Below are positions 8,112 to 13,842 of a stretch of 13,842 nt of DNA, piece by piece. The notes below the pieces were generated by a model. It saw only the letters and a list, made by a program, of their open reading frames with translations, was not told the DNA's origin and made no database searches. Numbering within the stretch: position 1 is the stretch's first letter; each line of letters begins with the position of its first letter. Position numbers and translations under genes: made by a program. The stretch covers positions 6,402 through 20,243 of the forward strand of contig DOCS01000130.1 of the NCBI GenBank assembly GCA_003503355.1. The letters run 5' to 3'. Origin of the DNA: Opitutia bacterium. Its GTDB lineage: Bacteria; Verrucomicrobiota; Verrucomicrobiia; Opitutales; Coraliomargaritaceae.

Positions 8112-9580
8112 GAATATTGCTTCCAAGCGCTCGGAATAAAGAGCACCAACACCGCATACAGCTCCAAGCGGCCGAGTGTCATGAGCACCGACAAAAAGAC
8201 CTTGGTCGAACCGCGCAGAAAGTGAAAATTTTCGGTTGGCCCCACCAGATCAAAGCCCGGTCCGATGTTGAACAGCGTCGCTTGCACGCACGAGAAGACC
8301 GCCAAAAAACTGACATTTGGTTCATTTGCTGAGATGAACAACATCGACAGGATTTGTAGCGTAACCATCAGCATCAGGAAGATAGTCACGCTTTGAATGG
8401 CCTGCTCGTTGAGCACTTTACCTCCCATGCGCATCGGGACGGTTATATTAGGGCGGAAGGCGTGTATGATGCTGCGCTTCACCGCGTGTAGTGCGATGAC
8501 AATGCGCACGACTTTAACGCCGCCTGCGGTCGAACCGGAGCAACCGCCAATGAACATCAGAATCATCAGCAGCATCTTGGCGGGCGGCAGCCAAACATCA
8601 AAGTTGGTTGAGGCGTAGCCGGTGGTCGTGATGATGGACACGGTTTGAAAGGCGGCAGTGCGAATCATATCGTGATCCGGCAGTTCGCCGTTCAGTTCGA
8701 CCAGGTAAAGTGTTAACAGTGCTGTGGCAGCGATCAGGAAGGCGTAAAACCAATATACCTCGTTGTTGTGCCTCAGGATCTCGGTGCGCCCTTTGAACAA
8801 GCGGATCATGTAGACGAAAGTGGTGGCGCTCAAGGCCATGAAGATCACCGCAATCCACTCCAGTGTGGGGCTGTTAAAATCCTCGAAGCTGCCGGACTCG
8901 GTGCTAAAGCCCCCTGTGGCGATAGTGGTCATGGCGTGATTCATTGCCTGAAACCAATCCATGCCGCCCATTTTATAGCACAGCATACAGGCAATTGAAA
9001 TGCCGAGGTAATACAGCATCAGGTTGAAGGCACCACTTTGGATGCGTCCATGGTCGAAATCCGAGGAAGTACCCGAGGACTCGTTGGAAAACAGGATTTT
9101 GGCTCCGGCACCGAGCGAAGAAAGAATCGCGACGAAGAATACCACCACCCCGAGTCCGCCGACCCATTGGCTCAGGGAACGCCAGAATAACAGGCTTTTG
9201 GGGAAGTCCGCGAAGTCCTGGAATGCGGTGGCTCCCGTGGTGGTCAGGCCGGACGAGGACTCGAAGATCGCGTCAGTCAGGTCGCAACCCTCGACCGTGA
9301 GCACATAGGGAATTGCACCGACGATGGTGGCCAAGAACCAGGAAAGACCGATGAGGCACAGCGCTTCGCGGCGGAACAGTTTCGCCACGCCTTTACGGCC
9401 CAGCAGATAGAAGATGCCGGCCAGTACTAGGCTGATGCCAATAGTGGTGAGGAAGGCCTGTATGGACGGGTCATCGAGTTGCTCGCCGTATCCGACTCCG
9501 ATGGCGATACACGAGACAAATGCGCCGGCAAGCGCCAGTAACACCATGCTCAACAGCTTATAGATGATTGCGGTATTCAC
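8108..9580 (-). CDS. trkH: Potassium uptake channel subunit TrkH/KtrB family
   Basis: A 490-residue polytopic membrane protein that forms the K+ conduction path of the Trk system. It has the four-fold pore-loop layout of the family: GLTTTGAT (111-118, filter Gly116), MTTIATGG (217-224, Gly223), [10 protein letters not shown] (315-324, Gly321) and FNIGPGF (437-443, Gly440). The [15 protein letters not shown] segment (345-359) corresponds to the flexible intramembrane gate loop, and GRLELY (470-475) carries the conserved Arg near the pore. Its length matches TrkH (about 480-490). The start is GTG at 9580, only 3 nt after the trkA stop, so translation is probably coupled; no clear Shine-Dalgarno. 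The stop codon is inside a palindromic element. Substrate K+ (or Na+ leak) is from family knowledge. Confidence 0.95.
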   Translation of the reverse strand: MNTAIIYKLLSMVLLALAGAFVSCIAIGVGYGEQLDDPSIQAFLTTIGISLVLAGIFYLLGRKGVAKLFRREALCLIGLSWFLATIVGAIPYVLTVEGCDLTDAIFESSSGLTTTGATAFQDFADFPKSLLFWRSLSQWVGGLGVVVFFVAILSSLGAGAKILFSNESSGTSSDFDHGRIQSGAFNLMLYYLGISIACMLCYKMGGMDWFQAMNHAMTTIATGGFSTESGSFEDFNSPTLEWIAVIFMALSATTFVYMIRLFKGRTEILRHNNEVYWFYAFLIAATALLTLYLVELNGELPDHDMIRTAAFQTVSIITTTGYASTNFDVWLPPAKMLLMILMFIGGCSGSTAGGVKVVRIVIALHAVKRSIIHAFRPNITVPMRMGGKVLNEQAIQSVTIFLMLMVTLQILSMLFISANEPNVSFLAVFSCVQATLFNIGPGFDLVGPTENFHFLRGSTKVFLSVLMTLGRLELYAVLVLFIPSAWKQYS

Positions 9581-9583
9581 AGC

Positions 9584-10933
9584 TTAAACGAGTCGCGCGA
9601 GGAGCGCTTTTTCCTGATCTGCGTGAACGATCACGACCACCCGGTCGCCGGCGAGGATGACGTCGTCGGCAGTGGGGACCCTTGCTTTGAATTTATGTTG
9701 CAGTGCAACGAGCAGGCTGCCGTGAGGGAGTTGCATATCTTTCACGCTGCGGCCGACGCAGGGACTGGAGTGGCTGATGCGTACTTCCAAAATGCGTCCA
9801 CCGCGATTGGGGAGCTCGGCCAGCGTGGCGACGGCCTTGGTCGAAAGCGTGCGTAGCATGTAGTCGGCCGTGGCGCGGCGCGGTGAGACCACCACTTCAA
9901 TCGCCAGGGTGGTTTTGAGCATGCCGAGCAGTTGGTCGTAGTCCCCTTTGTTGATCACGAGCTGGACATGTTTGGCTCCCAGCTTGGAGGCCTGGAGGCA
10001 GGTCAGGATGTTTTCTTCGTCGTCTTTGGTGCAGCCGACAAAGTAGTCGACTCCGCCTATTTGCTCTTCTTCCAGCAGGCGTAACGAGGTAGCATCACCG
10101 TGGATGATGGTGACGTGCGGAAAGCGCTCCGCCAGTTCGCGGCATGTGTCGGGGTCTTTTTCAATCACGCGGATTTTGAAACGCGGATTGCTTAGCAGCT
10201 GGATCAAATTAATCGCGGTTTCACTGCCGCCGAACAGGACGACGCGGGAGCTGTCGACTTTGTGCTTGGGGTTGAATCTTTCGCGCAACTTAAACAGGGC
10301 TTCCGGGTGTCCGAAGTGGGTGACCAGATCGCCTTCTTCCATGGTCGTCTCGGCGCTCGCGATCTCACTCTTTTGATCGCGCTGAATGTAGCCGATCCGC
10401 ACGCCTGGGTCCAATTTGAGGTCTTGTAAACGGCGTCCAATCAAACGGGAGCCGGCGGCGACACGCTGTTGTTGCACCTCGATTTGTCCGCGGGCGAAAT
10501 TTTCCACCGCCACGCGACTGGCACCGCGGATCTCCTTGGCCAGCTCAACCGCACAAATCGCTTCGGGGTTGACCAGCAGGTCGATGCCAAAGTGAAGCTG
10601 GTAATTAATCACCGAGGTGTCGCTGTAAGTTTCGTCGTGAATACGGGCGATGGTATTTTTTGCGCCGAGCCCCTTGGCCAACGAACAGGAAATGACATTG
10701 GTGCGGTCGTCACTCGTCATGGCGAGGAAGGCGTCGCATTCCGCCACATCGACTTCGATCAATTGGCGGGCGGAGCTGCCGTTGCCGTGGATGATGCGTG
10801 CATTTTGCTCTTCATCGAGCTTCTCGCAGCATAGCTGAGAGCGCTCGATCAGGGTAACGTCGTGCCCCGCGGCAGAGAGTGTGGCGCACAGATTGTGGCC
10901 GACTTCGCCGGCTCCAATGATAATAGTCTTCAT
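9584..10933 (-). CDS. trkA: Trk system regulatory subunit TrkA (double RCK)
   Basis: A 449-residue cytoplasmic protein that binds nucleotides and gates TrkH. It is a tandem of two RCK units: RCK_N1 about 1-120, RCK_C1 about 140-220, RCK_N2 about 229-345, RCK_C2 about 370-449. The first Rossmann motif is intact (GAGEVG, residues 7-12), with acidic Glu30 at the end of strand 2 typical of NAD(H) binding. The second is GGSETA (235-240): the third glycine is Ala240, though the acidic partner in VIEKD (257-260) is kept. HGNGSS (49-54) and HGDATS (278-283) are the matching loops of the two halves. ATG 10933 gives the standard start MKTIIIGAG; no Shine-Dalgarno. First gene of the trkA-trkH pair, which is transcribed away from the nfeD operon. 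Confidence 0.95.
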   Translation of the reverse strand: MKTIIIGAGEVGHNLCATLSAAGHDVTLIERSQLCCEKLDEEQNARIIHGNGSSARQLIEVDVAECDAFLAMTSDDRTNVISCSLAKGLGAKNTIARIHDETYSDTSVINYQLHFGIDLLVNPEAICAVELAKEIRGASRVAVENFARGQIEVQQQRVAAGSRLIGRRLQDLKLDPGVRIGYIQRDQKSEIASAETTMEEGDLVTHFGHPEALFKLRERFNPKHKVDSSRVVLFGGSETAINLIQLLSNPRFKIRVIEKDPDTCRELAERFPHVTIIHGDATSLRLLEEEQIGGVDYFVGCTKDDEENILTCLQASKLGAKHVQLVINKGDYDQLLGMLKTTLAIEVVVSPRRATADYMLRTLSTKAVATLAELPNRGGRILEVRISHSSPCVGRSVKDMQLPHGSLLVALQHKFKARVPTADDVILAGDRVVVIVHADQEKALLARLV

Positions 10934-11205
10934 AACTGAAACGTCTAAATGACTTTAAACTTGCGGCGCAGTGTGACGGTCCCGCTCGTTATTTCCAGCC
11001 CTATCTTCGATGGGAAATTGAGTCGATTTAAAGCCTAGCACAGGGCGACCTCGACGCCGAAAGTGGCGCTCTCAAACGGGTTGACAGCGAAAAAGCCTTT
11101 GCCGTGTTCGGCGCTGTTGGGCGGGCTAGAAAAGTCGAAGGCCCGCAATTTCTGCTCAGTGCTTGCTTTCCACCCGTGGGCTTCCATCTTGAGGCTGATA
11201 TTGTG
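10934..11205. other. Divergent region between trkA and nfeD
   Basis: 272 bp between two divergent operons. It holds the possible small minus-strand ORF (11035-11187), a 6-bp inverted repeat GCGGGC/GCCCGC at 11121-11126 and 11141-11146 that could form a hairpin in an nfeD leader, and a consensus-like TTGACA at 11081-11086 on the plus strand with no good -10 at 16-18 nt. No operator is obvious. Confidence 0.4.
11035..11187 (-). CDS. Possible small ORF, 50 codons, upstream of trkA
   Basis: I do not recognise this. On the minus strand an ATG at 11187 opens 50 codons ending in TAG (11035-11037). The peptide begins [19 protein letters not shown] and ends [12 protein letters not shown]. Its third codon positions are mostly G or C, as in the true genes here, and the composition looks protein-like, more so than the competing plus-strand frame. 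The frame stays open upstream to about 11289, inside nfeD on the other strand, so it could be a real small gene or a remnant of a longer one. No Shine-Dalgarno; it lies 101 bp before trkA on the same strand and only 18 bp from the nfeD start. Confidence is low because chance open frames are common. Confidence 0.28.
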   Translation of the reverse strand: MEAHGWKASTEQKLRAFDFSSPPNSAEHGKGFFAVNPFESATFGVEVALC

Positions 11206-12627
11206 ATGAAGTGCATTTCCCTTATTGTTCTGGCATGTTGGCTGTCCTGTGTAAATGGGCTGCGGGCCCAGGAGGTCGACCAGCCCGATTCAGCTGGTAG
11301 TGCCGCGGTGGATGTCTATGTGATCCCGATTAACGATGCGATCAGCACGCCCAATCTTTACATCCTGCGCCGTGGGCTGAAAGAGGCGATCGCCAACGAT
11401 GTCGAGATGGTGATCCTCGATATGGACACCCCGGGGGGGCGGGTCGATATTACGCTCGATATGATGGAGATGTTGGATCGCTTTGAGGGCATCACCGCAA
11501 CTTATGTGAACGACGACGCCATTTCGGCTGGGTCCTTCATCGCCGCCGCCACCCAAGAGATCTACTTTTCGCCGCGTGGAAAGATGGGCGCGTCCGCGGT
11601 CATTCAAGGCTCGGGTGAGGATGTCGCAGAAACCGCGAAGCAAAAAATCGAGAGTTACCTGCGCGCAAATATTAGAGTGATGACGGAACAGTATCCGTAT
11701 CGTTCGGATGTGGTGCGTGCGATGTTGGACGCCGATTTTGAGCTCAAGATCGGCGATGAAGTGCTCAAACCCGCTGGCGAGTTGTTGACCCTCACCGCCA
11801 CCGAAGCCATGCGGGAGTACGGCGATCCGCCACGCAAGCTTTTGGCGGAGGGTATTTATGAGTCGATCGAAGAACTACTCGATGCACGTTTCGGAACGGG
11901 GCAATATGTGATTCGGGACTTTGAGCTCAGCTATTCGGAAGAAGTCGCTAAGTGGATGACTACCATCGCCCCGCTGTTGATGGGACTGGGTGTGTTGTTG
12001 CTTTTTATCGAATTCAAGACCCCGGGCTTTGGCATTTTTGGCATTGGTGGGCTGGTGTTGCTCGCGGTGTTCTTTGCCAGTCATTACATCGCTGGCTTGG
12101 CGGGTAACGAACCGGTCTTTGTCTTTGTGCTGGGCGTGGTTCTAGTGTTGGTCGAATTGTTTTTCTTCCCCGGGGCGGTGGTGTTTGCGCTGACCGGTCT
12201 ATGCCTGATGTTTGGCTCGTTGCTGTGGACAATGGTCGATTTTTGGCCCTCTCAAGTGGAGGGCATCAACTGGTCGCCCGAGATGTTTGCCCAACCGCTG
12301 GTGAATCTCATCCTCGGGATGGCCGTTGCCAGCTTGGGTGTATTGCTGGTATCGCGCTGGTTGCCCGGTTCCTGGTTTGAGCGGCAATTGGTGCTGGCGA
12401 ATGCAGTTGGCGGTGGCCAAGCGGTACGTGCCGAGCGCGAGTCGCATCTGCCTTCACCCGGTTCAGAGGGGGTCGCGCTCACGCCGCTGCATCCGGCTGG
12501 TCGCATTGAAATCGACGGGATGCGTTATGACGCGCGTTGTGCGGTGAGTCTGATTGAGCGTGGCGCCAAGGTGCGGGTGGTGCGCAGCACTGACTTCGAA
12601 ATGGTTGTTGAGGAGGTTGAGTCGTGA
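11206..12627 (+). CDS. nfeD: NfeD family membrane serine protease (ClpP-class N-domain)
   Basis: A 473-residue full-length NfeD protein. Residues 1-21 form a signal peptide ([20 protein letters not shown]). The protease domain follows (about 35-240), with the oxyanion-type motif DMDTPGG (72-78) and AISAGSFIA (105-113), where Ser107 is the likely nucleophile; Lys145 or Lys147 about 40 residues on is the likely base. A membrane region of several segments spans about 252-385. The C-terminal NfeD domain, an OB fold, is at about 405-470. Family knowledge links NfeD to flotillin/stomatin partners, whose C-terminal tails such proteases can cleave. ATG 11206 is chosen because it starts a proper signal peptide; GAGG is 11 nt upstream (8 nt before GTG 11203, a possible alternative). 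An in-frame GTG at 11104 is rejected. It overlaps the next gene by 4 nt. Confidence 0.92.
   Translation: MKCISLIVLACWLSCVNGLRAQEVDQPDSAGSAAVDVYVIPINDAISTPNLYILRRGLKEAIANDVEMVILDMDTPGGRVDITLDMMEMLDRFEGITATYVNDDAISAGSFIAAATQEIYFSPRGKMGASAVIQGSGEDVAETAKQKIESYLRANIRVMTEQYPYRSDVVRAMLDADFELKIGDEVLKPAGELLTLTATEAMREYGDPPRKLLAEGIYESIEELLDARFGTGQYVIRDFELSYSEEVAKWMTTIAPLLMGLGVLLLFIEFKTPGFGIFGIGGLVLLAVFFASHYIAGLAGNEPVFVFVLGVVLVLVELFFFPGAVVFALTGLCLMFGSLLWTMVDFWPSQVEGINWSPEMFAQPLVNLILGMAVASLGVLLVSRWLPGSWFERQLVLANAVGGGQAVRAERESHLPSPGSEGVALTPLHPAGRIEIDGMRYDARCAVSLIERGAKVRVVRSTDFEMVVEEVES
12611..12616 (+). promoter_or_regulatory. Strong Shine-Dalgarno AGGAGG for the second nfeD gene
   Basis: A full consensus AGGAGG lies inside the 3' end of the first nfeD gene, 7 nt before the GTG start at 12624. 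It decides that start and is one of the few clear ribosome-binding sites in the window, consistent with re-initiation at the GTGA overlap. Confidence 0.85.
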
Positions 12628-13088
12628 GTGCGATTCTCGGCTTTGTGTTGGCGGCCCTCGTGTTGGTCTTTTTTGAGGTGATCCTCCCCGGTGGCATTCT
12701 TGGCGGCCTCGGTGCGCTCTGTATTCTCGTCGCGACGTGGTTCGGGTTTGATACTTATGGCCTGTTGGGCGGATTGACAGTGTTGCTTGGCTCGTTGCTC
12801 GGCGTGGGCTGTCTGGTGTTTGTCGAATTTAAATTGCTGGCCCGCACCCCCCTCGGGCAACGGTTTTTCCTCAATGCTGCGGTCCACGGGCACACGCGTG
12901 CGGCCCCGGCGTCGGATTCTATTATCGGCAGAGAGGGCACCGCAGTTACGCGCTTGAGTCCGAGCGGTATGATCGAAATAGATAGCAAGCAGTTTGAAGC
13001 CTATTCGCAAGACGGCTATATTGAGCGCGGTCACAAGGTCGCGGTGGTTTCCAAAGACAATTTCAAATTAATTATTAAAAAACTATGA
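12624..13088 (+). CDS. Short NfeD protein (membrane plus OB-fold, no protease domain)
   Basis: A 154-residue NfeD-like protein without the protease part (NfeD1b type). Three hydrophobic segments are seen at about 3-20, 24-40 and 47-68, with the conserved [18 protein letters not shown] turn (16-33) at the first hairpin. A cytoplasmic OB-fold domain follows (about 101-152: [20 protein letters not shown], then the strand [14 protein letters not shown]). Short NfeD proteins are thought to help the SPFH partner assemble in the membrane. The start is GTG 12624, fixed by AGGAGG 7 nt upstream; it overlaps the preceding stop (GTGA) and its own stop overlaps the floA start (ATGA), so all three genes are translationally coupled. 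The two nfeD products share the OB-domain pattern G-x-IEID, suggesting an old duplication. Confidence 0.93.
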   Translation: MSAILGFVLAALVLVFFEVILPGGILGGLGALCILVATWFGFDTYGLLGGLTVLLGSLLGVGCLVFVEFKLLARTPLGQRFFLNAAVHGHTRAAPASDSIIGREGTAVTRLSPSGMIEIDSKQFEAYSQDGYIERGHKVAVVSKDNFKLIIKKL

Positions 13089-13842
13089 ATGCATCCATCC
13101 TCTCTCTCGGTCTTATGAGCTGGCAACTAGGCGTTGCCGCAATCCTCGGCCTGATCCTGCTAGTGCTTGGATTTGTCCTAATTAGCTTTTTTAGCATTTG
13201 GCTGCGCGCCTTGCTCGCTGGCGCTGCGGTTGGCTTTCCGACGCTGATCGCCATGCGCTTGCGTGGTGTGCCGGCATCCTTGATCGTCGATGCGCGCGTT
13301 ACAGCGGTCAAAGCTGGCATCGAAGTAAGTGCCAACGACCTCGAGGCGCACTATCTCGCCGAAGGTAATGTAATACAAACCGTCCAGGCTATCATCGCTG
13401 CGGACAAGGCGACCATCAGTTTGGACTGGCAACGTGCCTGCGCTATCGATCTCGCAACCAAGGGCACCGGCAAGTCGGTGTTGGAAGCGGTGCGCACTTC
13501 GATCAACCCCAAGGTTATCGAGTGCCCGAACCCGCAGAGTGGCCGTACGACCATCGACGGCGTGGCCAAGGACGGGATTCAGGTTAAAGCCCGCGCACGC
13601 GTGACCGTGCGTTCCAATCTGGACAATTACGTCGGCAGTGCGCTGGAAGATACGATTATCGCTCGTGTGGGCGAGGGCATTGTAACCACCATCGGCTCCT
13701 CTGATTCGTATAAATCCGTGCTCGAGTCGCCCGATAGTATTTCCAAGGTAGTGTTGGAACGAGGCCTCGATGTCGGTACCGCATTTGAAATTTTATCGAT
13801 CGATATCGCCGACGTGGACGTGGGCGAAAATATCGGTGCCAA
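13085..13842 (+). CDS. floA: Flotillin-like protein FloA, N-terminal part
   Basis: The first 252 residues of a flotillin-like scaffold (usual length about 330), cut by the window end. One hydrophobic segment at about 13-40 ([21 protein letters not shown]) anchors it in the membrane. The SPFH-like core shows hallmark FloA segments: [13 protein letters not shown] (84-96), SINPKVIE (139-146), [11 protein letters not shown] (168-178), [15 protein letters not shown] (193-207) and [20 protein letters not shown] (231-250). FloA forms detergent-resistant membrane foci in Bacillus and organises membrane proteins. ATG 13085 overlaps the upstream TGA (ATGA). Compared with the Bacillus form as I remember it, there are short extra residues near 125-130 (TKGTGK) and 148-157 ([10 protein letters not shown]). 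The NfeD-NfeD-FloA order is a known conserved arrangement; the assignment is firm. Confidence 0.95.
   Translation, partial: MNASILSLGLMSWQLGVAAILGLILLVLGFVLISFFSIWLRALLAGAAVGFPTLIAMRLRGVPASLIVDARVTAVKAGIEVSANDLEAHYLAEGNVIQTVQAIIAADKATISLDWQRACAIDLATKGTGKSVLEAVRTSINPKVIECPNPQSGRTTIDGVAKDGIQVKARARVTVRSNLDNYVGSALEDTIIARVGEGIVTTIGSSDSYKSVLESPDSISKVVLERGLDVGTAFEILSIDIADVDVGENIGA

Noticed and set aside
8397..9308. Several plus-strand open frames inside trkH
   Set aside because: They are antisense to a complete TrkH with all filter motifs and have no independent support.
11081..11086. TTGACA as a promoter -35 box for nfeD
   Set aside because: No reasonable -10 hexamer is found 16-18 nt downstream; it lies in the possible minus-strand ORF.
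11104..11205. GTG at 11104 as the start of nfeD, adding 34 residues
   Set aside because: The extension is not hydrophobic and would bury the clear signal peptide that begins at ATG 11206; it also lacks a Shine-Dalgarno.

Overview
The window looks like ordinary chromosomal DNA from a free-living bacterium, most likely a member of the Verrucomicrobiota (Opitutae/Puniceicoccales type). That placement is an inference from overall protein flavour, from the NfeD-NfeD-FloA cluster, and from the scarcity of Shine-Dalgarno sequences; no rRNA or tRNA is present to fix the taxonomy. The DNA is moderately GC-rich by eye. I see no phage, IS element, CRISPR array or defence system.

Region 1 (1-3298, + strand) is the 3' end of an F-type ATP synthase operon: the last 143 codons of atpA, then complete atpG, atpD and atpC. 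It is closed by a strong intrinsic terminator with a GCAA tetraloop. Region 2 (3299-4166) holds a 144-residue two-TM protein I do not recognise. It is flanked by non-coding DNA with small palindromes headed by GTAG that resemble REP/REPIN elements.

Region 3 (4167-7547, - strand) contains a rhomboid serine protease followed by a large secreted tail-specific protease (S41/Prc), both aimed at membrane or periplasmic proteins. Region 4 (7548-8111) has a divergent intergenic spacer with two palindromes, a small 4Fe-4S ferredoxin, its terminator, and a third GTAG-bounded palindrome that overlaps the trkH stop codon.

Region 5 (8108-10933, - strand) is a trkA-trkH potassium-uptake operon, with the genes 3 nt apart: a double-RCK NAD-binding regulator and the membrane channel subunit. 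Region 6 (10934-11205) separates trkA from the next operon and may hold a 50-codon minus-strand ORF. Region 7 (11206-13842, + strand) is a tightly overlapping nfeD - short nfeD - floA operon: a membrane ClpP-class protease with NfeD domain, an NfeD-only partner, and the flotillin-like scaffold FloA, cut by the window edge. Together these make a membrane microdomain / membrane-protein quality-control unit.

The gene content is mostly well known. The parts that stand out are the GTAG-bounded palindromes near gene ends (some supplying TAG stops), the unrecognised two-TM protein, the possible small ORF upstream of trkA, and small departures from family consensus in TrkA and FloA.
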